Assembly: GCF_005233515.1 (NCBI RefSeq)
Contig: NZ_QFZZ01000002.1
Location: 1-64,000, forward strand
DNA: 64,000 nt
From: Pseudomonas sp. CFBP13508
Lineage (GTDB): Bacteria; Pseudomonadota; Gammaproteobacteria; Pseudomonadales; Pseudomonadaceae
Direction of reading: 5' to 3'
A program made the position numbers and the translations under genes. This document shows positions 18,607 through 27,608 of this stretch, piece by piece. Position 1 is the stretch's first letter, and each line of letters begins with the position of its first letter. The notes below the pieces were generated by a model, which did no database searches, had not been told where the DNA came from, and was given only the letters and a program-made list of their open reading frames with translations.

Positions 18607-18858
18607 ATGAACAACGTTCTGAAATTCTCTGCTCTGGCTCTGGCCGCAGTTCTGGCTACCGGTTGCAGCAGCGCATCGAAAGAAACCGAAGCACGTCTGA
18701 CCGCTACTGAAGACGCAGCTGCTCGCTCCCAGGCTCGTGCAGACGAAGCTTACCGTAAAGCTGATGAAGCTCTGGCTGCTGCTCAAAAAGCACAACAGAC
18801 TGCTGACGAAGCTAACGAGCGTGCTCTGCGCATGCTGGAAAAAGCTAGCCGCAAGTAA
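18607..18858 (+). CDS. oprI: OprI, major outer-membrane (Braun-type) lipoprotein
   Basis: An 83-residue lipoprotein. The signal peptide ends LATGC with lipidation at Cys20; the mature part is an alanine-rich trimeric coiled coil in heptads ([21 protein letters not shown]) ending RK, whose terminal lysine can be linked to peptidoglycan. It anchors the outer membrane to the cell wall. The strong ribosome site GAAGGGGA precedes the start. Codon use is very biased, as expected for a highly expressed gene. It is monocistronic with its own terminator, tail-to-tail with an L,D-transpeptidase gene. Confidence 0.97.
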   Translation: MNNVLKFSALALAAVLATGCSSASKETEARLTATEDAAARSQARADEAYRKADEALAAAQKAQQTADEANERALRMLEKASRK

Positions 18859-18880
18859 TAATCCCTCGGGATTGTTATCG

Positions 18881-18912
18881 AGCCGATCCGGTTTTCCGGG
18901 TCGGCTTTTTTG
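18881..18912 (+). terminator. rho-independent terminator of oprI
   Basis: Stem AGCCGATCCGG/CCGGGTCGGCT (one G-T pair) with a T-run directly after it, 22 bases past the oprI stop. Confidence 0.88.
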
Positions 18913-18940
18913 TGCCCGGTGCTTTTCTCCGGGCAATAAA

Positions 18941-18973
18941 AAACCCACCGACGCTGCACGCCTCGGCGGGTTT
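18941..18973 (-). terminator. rho-independent terminator of the L,D-transpeptidase gene
   Basis: On the minus strand, an AACCCGCCGA/TCGGTGGGTT stem with an 11-base loop is followed by TTTTTTATT, 12 bases past the transpeptidase stop codon. Confidence 0.82.
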
Positions 18974-18984
18974 CCGATCAATGC

Positions 18985-19956
18985 CTATTGCTGCAGATCG
19001 ATCGGTGCACTGCTGACCATTGGCGCCGAGGTATTCGGCACGGCGATCTCAACCGGCAGGCCGTCTTCGGCCGCAACCACATCACGCACCACATCCCAGT
19101 TCATGCGCAGGTTGCTGGTGATGTCTTCACGCTTGAGCATCGCGTTGATCACCGCGGTGTGCTTGTCGACCACCGACGGGTTGCCCTTGTCGTCGAGCGG
19201 CGTGTGCGCTTCCAGATAGACCTTGCCGCCACTGCGACCGAACTTGTACGGGTCGTTGATGATGCGCACCGAGGTGCCGACCGGGACCATGCCGGCCATT
19301 TCCAGCACGTTGTTGTTGAACATGCGGAAGCAGCCGTGGCTGGTGCGCATGCCGATGCCGAACTTCTTGTTCGAACCGTGGATCAGGTAGCCCGGTGTGC
19401 CGAGGGTGAACTTGAACGGCCCCAGCGGGTTATCAGGACCGGCCGGCACCACATTCGGCAGCGGATCACCGTCAGCAGCGTGTTCGGCCTTGATCGAAGC
19501 AGGAGGCGTCCACGTCGGGTTCGGCGTCTTGGCGATGATCGAAGTGTGCGCGATCGGCGAGCCCCAGCCTTCACGGCCGATGCCCAGCGGGAAGGTGTAC
19601 ACCACGTCGCGGCCTTTCGGGTAGTAATAAAGACGGTATTCGGCAAGGTTGATGACGATACCTTCACGCGGGCCCGGCGGCAGGATGAAGCGCGTCGGCA
19701 GGACGATCTCGGTACCGGCGCCCGGCAGCCAGGCATCGATGCCCGGGTTGGCCGCAACCATTTCCGAATAGCCCAGATCGTAGGTGGTGCCCAGATCGGC
19801 GAAGGTGTCTTCGTACTTGGCTTTGATCACCTGCACCTGGCCGACGATGTCCTCGCCGGGTGGTGGCAGGGGAAGCTCCAATGCAGCAACGGGACCGGCC
19901 ACACACAGGGCGGCAAGTGACAGGCAGCGGGTGACGGCAGGAAAGCGCGGCAACAT
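18985..19956 (-). CDS. periplasmic L,D-transpeptidase (LysM + YkuD domains)
   Basis: A protein of 323 residues. The signal peptide (about 1-25, ending PVAALE) is followed by a LysM-like peptidoglycan-binding segment (about 40-88) and a YkuD catalytic domain with LIHGSNKKFGIGMRTSHGCFRM, where Cys209 and His207 are the active-site residues. Such enzymes form 3-3 crosslinks or attach lipoproteins to peptidoglycan. ATG at 19956 is preferred because GAAGGA stands nine bases upstream; ATGs at 19974 and 19980 are alternatives. Its convergent neighbour is oprI, a possible substrate. Confidence 0.9.
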   Translation of the reverse strand: MLPRFPAVTRCLSLAALCVAGPVAALELPLPPPGEDIVGQVQVIKAKYEDTFADLGTTYDLGYSEMVAANPGIDAWLPGAGTEIVLPTRFILPPGPREGIVINLAEYRLYYYPKGRDVVYTFPLGIGREGWGSPIAHTSIIAKTPNPTWTPPASIKAEHAADGDPLPNVVPAGPDNPLGPFKFTLGTPGYLIHGSNKKFGIGMRTSHGCFRMFNNNVLEMAGMVPVGTSVRIINDPYKFGRSGGKVYLEAHTPLDDKGNPSVVDKHTAVINAMLKREDITSNLRMNWDVVRDVVAAEDGLPVEIAVPNTSAPMVSSAPIDLQQ

Positions 19957-20056
19957 CCGGAAAATCCTTCGCATGATCATCAAGGGTATAAGGGCGCGAT
20001 TGTACACCGCGGCCTGGGGATTCGGGAGACACGCCGATAGACCGTGTCGCGCCCTG

Positions 20057-20149
20057 AAAGATCGCAGCCTCGTTGCACTCGTCAGCTCCTGCATTTGCAA
20101 CGCATTCCCCTGTAGGAGCTGACGAGTGCAACGAGGCTGCAATCTTTTG
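20057..20149. repeat. inverted repeat, family B (TGTAGGAGCTGACGAG type)
   Basis: Two inverted arms (20057-20092 and 20111-20149) of a longer element reading TGTAGGAGCTGACGAGTG, then AACGAGGCTGC and ATCTTTTGATC. It lies between the L,D-transpeptidase 5' region and a small hypothetical gene. Related pairs are at 31597 and 44237. It is distinct from the GTGGGAGCGAGCC family. Confidence 0.88.
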
Positions 20150-20152
20150 ATC

Positions 20153-20446
20153 TTAAAGTTCGAATCGAAGCTCGGGCCAGATCGGCGACGTACCGCGTTT
20201 CTGCGATTCAAGAATCGCCCGGCACAGCGAGCACAGACGCTGATCCTGGAACACCCGGCGATCAACATTCGACCAGCGCGGTTGCGCCGGCAGCAGAGTG
20301 CCGCACAGCGTGCGATCAGCCGAGCCACCGAGTTCCAGCTGACGCGTCACCAGATGCACCCGCACTTCCTGGCAGGCGAACAGATCCAGCTGCTCGTCAG
20401 GCTCGATCAGTTGGTAGGCAAACAGGGACCAGGCAGGACGCGGCAT
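20153..20446 (-). CDS. conserved small protein of unknown function
   Basis: A 97-residue cytosolic protein starting MPRPAWSLFAYQLIEPDEQLDLF. A CxxC pair (RLCSLCRAILESQ) near the C-terminus could bind a metal. It sits between the L,D-transpeptidase and tesA; a small hypothetical gene in the same position is known from other pseudomonads, supporting that it is real. No function can be proposed from the sequence. Confidence 0.7.
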   Translation of the reverse strand: MPRPAWSLFAYQLIEPDEQLDLFACQEVRVHLVTRQLELGGSADRTLCGTLLPAQPRWSNVDRRVFQDQRLCSLCRAILESQKRGTSPIWPELRFEL

Positions 20447-20503
20447 CGGGGGCTCCAAATTAGGGGGCGCCACATTAGCCGAAAGCCTGCCACTAGAAAA
20501 GCC

Positions 20504-21109
20504 TCATAACAGCGGTTTTAGCGTCGGCCAGACATTTTCCAGCAACTTGCCCTGAGCCCCGGCGGCCGGGTGTAGACCGTCGGCTTGCATCAGGTCCGGG
20601 TGCCCACCGACACCTTCGAGAAAAAACGGCACCAACGGGATGTTTTTCTCTTCGGCGAGCTTGCCGTAAACCTCGGCGAACGAATCGGTGTAGCGCTTGC
20701 CATAATTGGGTGGCAACTGCATGCCGAGCAGCAGCACTTTCGCACCGCTCTGCCGCGAGCTGTCGATCATCGAGGCAAGATTTTGTTGCAATTGCGTTGG
20801 CGGCATCCCGCGCAGGCCGTCGTTGCCACCCAGCTCAAGGATTACCAGCTCAGGCTTATGCTCTGCAAGCAGCGCCGGCAGCCGCGCCTGGCCTCCGGCA
20901 CTGGTGTCGCCACTGATCGAGGCGTTGACTACTTTATCGTCGAAACCCTCTTGTTTGAGCCGCTGCTCGAGCAGCGACACCCACCCCAGACGGGTATCCA
21001 GGCCGAAACCGGCGCTGATACTATCGCCAACGATCAGGACAGTACCCGCCGCTGCGTTCTGGGCCATGCACATCAAGGCCAGGCCAGCACTCAAAAACCA
21101 TACACGCAT
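20504..21109 (-). CDS. tesA: TesA-type multifunctional acyl-CoA thioesterase I/arylesterase
   Basis: A 201-residue periplasmic SGNH hydrolase. The signal peptide (about 1-22, AQNAAA) precedes block I IVGDSISAGFG (Ser30), block III LGGNDGLRG (Asn96) and block V DGLHPAAGAQ (catalytic Asp/His). It hydrolyses acyl-CoA thioesters and aryl esters. ATG at 21109 was chosen because GGAG lies six bases upstream; an earlier ATG at 21121 would share its CATG with the divergent ybbA start. The tesA/ybbA/ybbP arrangement is the same as in E. coli. Confidence 0.93.
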   Translation of the reverse strand: MRVWFLSAGLALMCMAQNAAAGTVLIVGDSISAGFGLDTRLGWVSLLEQRLKQEGFDDKVVNASISGDTSAGGQARLPALLAEHKPELVILELGGNDGLRGMPPTQLQQNLASMIDSSRQSGAKVLLLGMQLPPNYGKRYTDSFAEVYGKLAEEKNIPLVPFFLEGVGGHPDLMQADGLHPAAGAQGKLLENVWPTLKPLL

Positions 21110-21119
21110 CGGATTCTCC

Positions 21120-21803
21120 ATGGGCGCAAGCATTCTCACCGCGAAGAACCTCAGCAAAGTGGTCCCTAGCGCGGAAGGTGAACTGACTATCCTGCACGAA
21201 CTCAGCCTGGAACTGAACAAGGGCGACAGCCTGGCCATCGTCGGCGCGTCCGGTTCCGGCAAATCCACCCTCCTCGGCCTGCTCGCCGGCCTCGACCTGC
21301 CGAGCAGCGGCGAAGTCACCCTCGCCGGCCAGGGCCTGAGCAATCTCGACGAAGACCAGCGCGCACGAATCCGCGCCGAGCACGTCGGGTTTGTCTTCCA
21401 GTCATTTCAGTTGCTCGACAGTCTCAATGCGCTGGAAAACGTCATGCTGCCGCTCGAACTCGATGGCCGCAAAGATGCCCGCGAGCGCGCCACACAGTTG
21501 CTCCAGCGCGTCGGCCTCGGCCAGCGCCTGACCCACTCGCCGCGCCAGCTCTCCGGTGGTGAACAGCAGCGCGTGGCCATCGCCCGCGCCTTCGCTGCCG
21601 AACCGGACGTGCTGTTCGCCGACGAGCCGACCGGCAACCTCGACAGCCACACCGGCGAGCGCATCAGCGACTTGCTGTTCGAATTGAACAAGGAACGCGG
21701 CACCACCCTGGTGCTGGTGACCCACGACGAACGCCTGGCCCATCGCTGCCGGCGCCTGATCCGTCTTGAAGCCGGGCTGCTGGTCGCCCCTCTGGAGCCT
21801 TGA
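21120..21803 (+). CDS. ybbA: YbbA, ABC transporter ATP-binding protein
   Basis: A 227-residue MacB/LolD-type ATPase. Walker A GASGSGKST, Q-loop FVFQSFQLLDSLNALENV, signature LSGGEQQRVAIARA, Walker B VLFADEPTGNLDS and H-loop LVTHDE are all present. It pairs with the long FtsX-like permease encoded next: its stop (TGA, 21801-21803) overlaps the permease ATG by one base. Its start lies 10 bases from the divergent tesA start, so its promoter must lie within tesA. The transported substrate is not established in this family. Confidence 0.93.
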   Translation: MGASILTAKNLSKVVPSAEGELTILHELSLELNKGDSLAIVGASGSGKSTLLGLLAGLDLPSSGEVTLAGQGLSNLDEDQRARIRAEHVGFVFQSFQLLDSLNALENVMLPLELDGRKDARERATQLLQRVGLGQRLTHSPRQLSGGEQQRVAIARAFAAEPDVLFADEPTGNLDSHTGERISDLLFELNKERGTTLVLVTHDERLAHRCRRLIRLEAGLLVAPLEP

Positions 21804-24307
21804 TGGCACGTCTGCCGCTGTTGCGTCTGTTCAGTCTTGCCCTGCGCCAGCTCATGCGCGATGCCCGCGCCGGTGAGTTGCGCGTGTTGTTCTTTGCGCT
21901 GGTGGTGGCCGTCGCGGCGAGCACCGCGATCGGCTACTTCGGCGCCCGCCTCAACGGCGCAATGATGCTGCGCGCTACCGAGTTTCTCGGTGCCGATCTG
22001 GTCCTTGAAGGCAGCTCGCCGGCCCGCGAGGAGCAAATCCGCAGCGGCACCGAACTGCGCCTCAATCATGCACAAGTGGTGGAGTTTTCCAGCGTCATTG
22101 CCACCGACAACGGCATTCAGTTATCCAGCATCAAAGCCGTCGACCGCGCCTATCCACTGCGTGGCGAGCTGAAGAGCGCGCCCGCACCCTTTGCCCAGGA
22201 AGAAGTCGGCGGCGAACCGCAACCCGGTGAAGCCTGGGTCGAGGCGCGCCTGTTGACTGCGCTGGATCTGAAGATCGGCGACAGCATCGACGTCGGCATG
22301 AAGACGCTCAAGCTGACCCGCGTGCTGACCTACGAGCCGGATCGCGCTGGCAACTTCTACAGCCTGACGCCACGGGTGCTGATCAATCTTGACGACCTCA
22401 CCGCCACCGGCGTGGTGCAACCCGGCAGCCGGGTGAGTTACCGCGAGCTCTGGCGCGGCGAACCGCAGACGCTGGAAACCTATCGTGAATTGATCAAACC
22501 GGGCCTCGCTGCAAACCAGCGAATCCAGGATGCCCGTGACGGTAACCGACAGATTGGCGGTGCGCTGGGCAAGGCCGAGCGCTATCTGAACATGGCCAGT
22601 CTGGTCGCGGTGTTGCTGGCCGGGGTGGCCGTGGCGTTGTCGGCCAACCGTTTCGCCAGTCGGCGTTTCGATGCCAGTGCCTTGCTGCGCTGCCTCGGCT
22701 TGTCGCGCCGGGAAACCATGGTGCTGTTCAGTCTGCAACTGACTGTGCTCGGCCTGATTGCCGCCATCAGTGGCGCGCTGCTCGGCTGGCTGGCGCAACT
22801 GGGGCTGTTCGCCCTGCTGCATGATTTACTGCCGAGCGATGTGCCGCCGGGTGGCCTGTTTCCGGCGATTGCCGGGATTGGCACCGGGCTGGTGGCGCTG
22901 GCCGGTTTTGCCTTGCCGCCATTGGCTGCACTGGGTCGCGTGCCGCCGCTGCGGGTGTTGCGCCGCGACATGCTGCCGATCCCCTCGAGTACGTGGATGG
23001 TCTACGGTGCGGCGCTGGGTGCGCTGGGCCTGATCATGTGGCGTCTGAGCCTCGACCTGCTGCTGACCTTCGCCCTGCTCGGCGGTGGCGTGGTCGCCGC
23101 GCTGGTGCTGGGCGGCCTGCTGCTGTTGTTGCTGCAAAGCCTGCGCCGCATGCTCGCCCGCGCCTCGTTGCCGTGGCGCCTGGGTCTTGGCCAGTTGTTG
23201 CGGCATCCATTGGCGGCAGCCGGGCAGTCGCTGGCGTTCGGTCTGATCCTGTTGTCGATGGCGCTGATCGCACTGCTGCGCGGCGAACTGCTCGACACCT
23301 GGCAAAACCAGCTACCGAAAAACGCGCCGAACTATTTCGCGCTGAATATTCTCCCGGCGGACAAACAGGCTTTCGCCGATCACCTGATCAAGGTGTCCGC
23401 GCAAGCGGCGCCGCTGTATCCGGTGGTGCCAGGGCGACTGATCAGCATCAATGGCGAGGCGGTACAGCAAATCGTCAGCAAGGACTCGGCCGGTGATCGC
23501 GCCATCCAGCGTGACTTGAGCCTGACCTGGGCGGCGGATCTGCCGGCCGGCAACAAGCTCACCGCCGGCTCGTGGTGGAGCGGCCAGCCGTCTGATGATG
23601 TGCCGGGGGTTTCGGTGGAAGGCAAGGTGGCCGAAAGCCTGAAACTCAAACTCGGCGATCACATGGTGTTCAGCGTTGGCGGGGTCAATCGGGAAGCGAA
23701 GGTCACCAGTCTGCGCGAGATCAACTGGGACAACTTCCAGCCGAACTTCTTCATGATCTTCCAGCCCGGCACCTTGAAAGATCTGCCGGCGACCTACCTG
23801 ACCAGTTTCTATCTGGCGCCGGGGCATGATCAGCAGATCGTCGAGCTGTCGCGGACCTTCCCGGCGGTGACCATCCTGCAGGTCGAAGCGTTGCTCGAAC
23901 AGCTGCGCAGCATCCTCGCTCAGGTCACCCTGGCGGTGGAATATGTGTTGTTGTTTGTTCTGGCTGCGGGGATGGCGGTGCTGTTCTCCGGCCTGCAAGC
24001 GACGCTGGATGAACGCATCCGCCAGGGTGCGCTGTTGCGCGCGCTGGGCGCCGAGCGGCAGTTGCTGATCAAGGCGCGGCGTATCGAATTCGGCTTGTTG
24101 GGCGCGGTAAGCGGCTTGCTCGCGGCGATCGGTTCGGAGGTTGTCAGTCTGGTGCTGTACCGCTTCGCCTTCGATCTGCCATGGCATCCGCATCCATGGC
24201 TGCTGGTGCTGCCGCTGATTGGCGCCGTGCTGATTGGTGGCGCCGGTGTGTTCGGCACTCGCCGGGCGCTGAACGCCAGCCCGCTGACAGTGTTGCGCGA
24301 GGGTTGA
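21803..24307 (+). CDS. ybbP: YbbP, FtsX-like ABC permease
   Basis: An 834-residue inner-membrane protein with an N-terminal membrane segment (about 30-50), a long periplasmic region (about 50-250), four membrane segments in the middle (about 260-480), a second periplasmic region and a C-terminal FtsX domain (VTLAVEYVLLFVLAAGMAVLFSGL; LGAVSGLLAAIGSEVVSLVLYRF). The length and layout are those of E. coli YbbP. With YbbA it is probably a type VII (mechanotransmission) ABC system that does not pump across the membrane. Role unknown. Confidence 0.92.
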   Translation: MARLPLLRLFSLALRQLMRDARAGELRVLFFALVVAVAASTAIGYFGARLNGAMMLRATEFLGADLVLEGSSPAREEQIRSGTELRLNHAQVVEFSSVIATDNGIQLSSIKAVDRAYPLRGELKSAPAPFAQEEVGGEPQPGEAWVEARLLTALDLKIGDSIDVGMKTLKLTRVLTYEPDRAGNFYSLTPRVLINLDDLTATGVVQPGSRVSYRELWRGEPQTLETYRELIKPGLAANQRIQDARDGNRQIGGALGKAERYLNMASLVAVLLAGVAVALSANRFASRRFDASALLRCLGLSRRETMVLFSLQLTVLGLIAAISGALLGWLAQLGLFALLHDLLPSDVPPGGLFPAIAGIGTGLVALAGFALPPLAALGRVPPLRVLRRDMLPIPSSTWMVYGAALGALGLIMWRLSLDLLLTFALLGGGVVAALVLGGLLLLLLQSLRRMLARASLPWRLGLGQLLRHPLAAAGQSLAFGLILLSMALIALLRGELLDTWQNQLPKNAPNYFALNILPADKQAFADHLIKVSAQAAPLYPVVPGRLISINGEAVQQIVSKDSAGDRAIQRDLSLTWAADLPAGNKLTAGSWWSGQPSDDVPGVSVEGKVAESLKLKLGDHMVFSVGGVNREAKVTSLREINWDNFQPNFFMIFQPGTLKDLPATYLTSFYLAPGHDQQIVELSRTFPAVTILQVEALLEQLRSILAQVTLAVEYVLLFVLAAGMAVLFSGLQATLDERIRQGALLRALGAERQLLIKARRIEFGLLGAVSGLLAAIGSEVVSLVLYRFAFDLPWHPHPWLLVLPLIGAVLIGGAGVFGTRRALNASPLTVLREG

Positions 24308-24341
24308 TAGACTCAAGCCGTCTTAATCACAAGAAGTCGCC

Positions 24342-24839
24342 ATGAGCCGTTATCGCCCTCCCCGCACCGCCGGCACCGCGCTGATCACCCCCGAGGGTGA
24401 AGCGCGGATGCGCGCCGAATTCCATGAGTTGTGGCATGTGCGTCGCCCGCAGGTCACCCAGGCGGTGAGTGAAGCGGCAGCGCAAGGTGATCGTTCGGAA
24501 AACGCCGAGTACACCTACGGGAAAAAGATGCTGCGGGAAATCGACAGCCGCGTGCGCTTTCTCACCAAACGCCTGGAAGCGCTCAAGGTGGTCAGCGAAA
24601 AACCCAGCGATCCGAACAAGGTCTATTTCGGCGCCTGGGTGACCATCGAAGACGAAGACGGCAAGCAATCGCGCTACCGCATCGTCGGCCCCGATGAACT
24701 GGACCTCAAACAGGGTTTGATAAGCATCGACTCGCCGCTGGCCCGCGCGCTGATCGGCAAGGCACTCGACGCGGAAGTGCGGGTGCAGACGCCGACCGGC
24801 GAGCAGTTCGTTTACATCGTTGCGATTGAATATCCGTAA
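24342..24839 (+). CDS. greB: transcription elongation factor GreB
   Basis: A 165-residue Gre factor that stimulates transcript cleavage by backtracked RNA polymerase. The coiled-coil tip [35 protein letters not shown] has the catalytic acidic residues; the [17 protein letters not shown] start and basic patch mark it as GreB rather than GreA. It lies 34 bases after ybbP, possibly cotranscribed. Confidence 0.95.
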   Translation: MSRYRPPRTAGTALITPEGEARMRAEFHELWHVRRPQVTQAVSEAAAQGDRSENAEYTYGKKMLREIDSRVRFLTKRLEALKVVSEKPSDPNKVYFGAWVTIEDEDGKQSRYRIVGPDELDLKQGLISIDSPLARALIGKALDAEVRVQTPTGEQFVYIVAIEYP

Positions 24840-24845
24840 GACCAA

Positions 24846-25154
24846 TCAGCGCCGAGTGATCAGGCCCTGCCGCGCAACGCGGGTGAGTTGCTTGATCATT
24901 TCCGCCGCATCTTCTGCGCTCGGCGCCTGAATCACCGCCAGATCGAAGCTGTCCGTAGCGAAACGCGCCAGCGACTCGCCGTCATCGACAAACTGGATCA
25001 GGAACGCGGCAGGACCGCCGCTGCGACGTGGCCAGCCATCGAGATAACGCAACAGCGTCGGCTGGTGTTTACCGCCAAGAAGGATTTTCGGGTTGCGCTG
25101 GGTGACATGTGCCGTGATCGGCGCGGGACGTGCTGGAGGGCGTAGTGCGTTCAT
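24846..25154 (-). CDS. conserved small protein of unknown function
   Basis: A 102-residue protein, convergent with greB and six bases from its end. The N-terminus is proline-rich (MNALRPPARPAPITAHVTQRNPKILLGGKHQPTLLR); the rest alternates strands and helices (SFDLAVIQAPSAEDAAEMIKQLTRVARQGLITRR) and resembles a small Rossmann-like or receiver-like half-domain. No catalytic motif is visible. The start at 25154 has only a weak GAGGCAGAG in front. Confidence 0.6.
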   Translation of the reverse strand: MNALRPPARPAPITAHVTQRNPKILLGGKHQPTLLRYLDGWPRRSGGPAAFLIQFVDDGESLARFATDSFDLAVIQAPSAEDAAEMIKQLTRVARQGLITRR

Positions 25155-25356
25155 CGTGTCGTGTCTCTGCCTCAAAAGTCTGCATGGCAGGTGAGAGGCA
25201 ACACCGAACCAGCGCTTTAGCGGTATTTCGAAGCCCTGTTCCGGCTTCTGACGGTAACTGTAGAAGTCACCTGGCGCCCCGCAAGTAGCTGTTTAAATCG
25301 GCGCATGGGCAACATCCTAGAGAACGTGACCGACCAGTGTCAAGAATCCCCCGCAA

Positions 25357-25386
25357 CAAAAAAAGGCCCGCACAATGCGGGCCTTT
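25357..25386 (-). terminator. rho-independent terminator of the DoxX-family gene
   Basis: Minus strand: AAAGGCCCGCA-TTG-TGCGGGCCTTT followed by a T-rich tail, 18 bases past the DoxX stop codon. Confidence 0.88.
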
Positions 25387-25403
25387 GCCTTGAGCCAGAG
25401 CCT

Positions 25404-25838
25404 TCAACCGGCGATGGCGCGATCCGCCGAGAGCTTGCCGGCACCTTCGATCAGTACCGCGATGCTGCCGGCCAGCAGAGCCAGAGCAAACTCATAACCG
25501 TTGTTGGCCATGAACAGACCGTTGCCGATGTGCACCGAGAAGATCGCCACCAGCGAGAGGAACGCCAGACCCAGTGCCGCCGGGCGTACCAGCAGGCCGA
25601 TGATCAGCGCCAGACCGGCGAAGAACTCGGTACCGCCGGCCAGCGAGGCCATCAGATAGCCCGGGGTCAGGCCGATGCTTTCCATCCATTGCGCAGTGCC
25701 GGCCAGGCCGTAACCACCGAACAGACCAAAGAGTTTCTGCGAACCGTGGGCGGCGAAGATCACGCCGACAGCAATGCGCAGGACAGTCAGGCCGTAACCG
25801 GCGCGGGTGAACAGAACCTTGTTGATCAGAGAGCTCAT
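25404..25838 (-). CDS. DoxX-family membrane protein
   Basis: A 144-residue protein with four membrane segments. The DoxX core is ILRIAVGVIFAAHGSQKLFGLFGGYGLAGTAQWMESIGLTPG, followed by AGLALIIGLLVRPAALGLAFLSLVAIFSVHI. The family is linked to respiratory or redox functions and to oxidative-stress complexes, but many members, this one included, have no assigned role. It has its own terminator and is monocistronic. Confidence 0.88.
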   Translation of the reverse strand: MSSLINKVLFTRAGYGLTVLRIAVGVIFAAHGSQKLFGLFGGYGLAGTAQWMESIGLTPGYLMASLAGGTEFFAGLALIIGLLVRPAALGLAFLSLVAIFSVHIGNGLFMANNGYEFALALLAGSIAVLIEGAGKLSADRAIAG

Positions 25839-25951
25839 GGTGCATTCCTTGTTGTGCAGAAGTGTTTGTGTGTTTGGGTTGGTCGCTATATTAATCAGTT
25901 TATTTCATGTTTAAAGCGCAAAGATTTCGCCATAACAATCGAATTCTTAGA

Positions 25952-27373
25952 TTATTTCCGTGTGACCACTTTCTGCTGCCGGGGCTCGAGCGACTCACGC
26001 TCCCGGTCGAATGCCAGGTAATACTTGTTCACGCTATTAACATAGCTGACGGCGCCCATCCCCACCTGCTCCATGGCAATGCGCTCGACCTGGAAGAACC
26101 ACTGGTTGGGATTCAGGCCGCGGCGGCGGGCTTCGGCGCGCATGCCCTGCACGCGCTCGGGGCCGATGTTGTACGCGGCGAGGGTGAACGCCATGCGCTC
26201 ACGCTCGTTGAGTTTCGGGCTGCTGAAGAACTTGCGGCGGATCATCGCCAGGTACTTGGCGCCGGCCTGCACATTCGCATCGAGATTCTGGATATTGCTC
26301 ACGCCGACCCGCTGCGCGGCGGACGGGGTGATCTGCATCAGCCCGGTCGGGCCGCTGCCGCTGCGGGCGTTGGGCTGCAGACGCGACTCCTTGAACGCCA
26401 GCGCCGCCAGATTGAGCCAGTCCATGTTCTGCGCGTCGGCATGTTTCTGCAGGGTCGGACGGAGTTTTTCCAGACGCTGGCGATCGGCCTTGGCCAGCGG
26501 ATTGTGTACTTGATACAGGCGTCGATAGATACGCAGAAACGCCGCGTCTTCGTCCGACGGTTTCTTGTAACCGGTGAGGAAGCGATCAATGCTCGCGCGC
26601 AACATCGACGCATCGCGACGCACGAACCAATGCTCCTCGCCCGGCTCGCCGAGGCTCAGTTGCCGATCGAGGCGCAGCTTCGGCAGGATCTTGCCCCAAC
26701 GCTCGGCAATCGGTTGCTCGACGATGGTCAGGTGGAAAATCCCGCCCTGGACCATCTCCAGCACGTCTTCGACTGCCAGCGTCGGATCTACCCATTCGAT
26801 ATTGATCGGCGCCAGTTTGTGCAGCGCCAGTTTCTGGTTGAGCAGGCTGACCACCTCCCCCGCCGCACTGCCGGTGGGCAAGGCCAGGGTCTTGCCGGAC
26901 AGTTGCTCGACCTTGGTGTAACGGCGCTGGCCCTTGATGCCGACCAGAACCAGCGGCACGTTGCTGGCAATCGGCTCACTGCTGGCCACCGCATAGCCCG
27001 ATGGCAGATCGAGCAATTCACCGGGCGCGACCATATCGCCTTCGCCACGCTGCAAGGCGCCGAGCAATTGATCCTTGGCTTTGGGAATGATTTTGAGGGT
27101 AACGTCCTGGCCATCACGGGCATGGCCGTTGAGGTATTGCTCGAAGGCGCGCAGTCGGTGGTACTCGACACCAATGGCCTGGCCCTGGACTTCGCCGGAG
27201 CTGTTGCGGCTCTGATTGACCAGCACGCGCAGCACGCGGCTGCTGCGAATGTCCGAGAGGTCGCGAACCTTGGTCGCCGGCACGGTTTGCAGCGGCCCGG
27301 GCAGGCGCGCGACCGCCGTCATCGGCAGCAGTAACGCAGCACACAACAGCAGCAGAACCGAGGGACGATGCAT
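25952..27373 (-). CDS. MltF-type membrane-associated lytic murein transglycosylase (MltF2-like)
   Basis: A protein of 473 residues: a signal sequence (about 1-22), an N-terminal periplasmic solute-binding-like (SBP_bac_3) domain (about 45-265) and a C-terminal SLT domain with catalytic Glu329 in ALAFKESRLQPNARSGSGPTGLMQI and the AYN motif at 400-402. It cleaves peptidoglycan to 1,6-anhydromuropeptides. P. aeruginosa has two such proteins; the neighbourhood here points to the second, MltF2. The start at 27373 has CGGAGAG four bases upstream. Confidence 0.88.
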   Translation of the reverse strand: MHRPSVLLLLCAALLLPMTAVARLPGPLQTVPATKVRDLSDIRSSRVLRVLVNQSRNSSGEVQGQAIGVEYHRLRAFEQYLNGHARDGQDVTLKIIPKAKDQLLGALQRGEGDMVAPGELLDLPSGYAVASSEPIASNVPLVLVGIKGQRRYTKVEQLSGKTLALPTGSAAGEVVSLLNQKLALHKLAPINIEWVDPTLAVEDVLEMVQGGIFHLTIVEQPIAERWGKILPKLRLDRQLSLGEPGEEHWFVRRDASMLRASIDRFLTGYKKPSDEDAAFLRIYRRLYQVHNPLAKADRQRLEKLRPTLQKHADAQNMDWLNLAALAFKESRLQPNARSGSGPTGLMQITPSAAQRVGVSNIQNLDANVQAGAKYLAMIRRKFFSSPKLNERERMAFTLAAYNIGPERVQGMRAEARRRGLNPNQWFFQVERIAMEQVGMGAVSYVNSVNKYYLAFDRERESLEPRQQKVVTRK

Positions 27374-27608
27374 CCACTCTCCGAAAAGAATACGGGGCGA
27401 TCGCGTCGCAAAAGAGACGATATCACCGACGAAAACAGAGCGCTTTGTGCGCTGGTAAAGTGCGAGAGACTGGCACAGTGATGGCCTTGTCGCCACCCCG
27501 GAGTCCTTCGCGGCCTCAACAGACAGCCATAAGTCTTTGTAGTTCTTGGCTTTTCTTATAAATCTACAGCTCTGATATGCTTTCCGGCCTTCGGCCCGAG
27601 GTAGCACC

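Noticed and set aside
21800..21802. TTG at 21800 as start of the YbbP gene
   Set aside because: The ATG at 21803 directly follows, overlaps the ybbA stop as in coupled ABC genes, and gives the usual N-terminus.
25907..27334. Open frame of about 475 codons antisense to the MltF-type gene
   Set aside because: No domain, no ribosome site, and the opposite strand has a complete transglycosylase.
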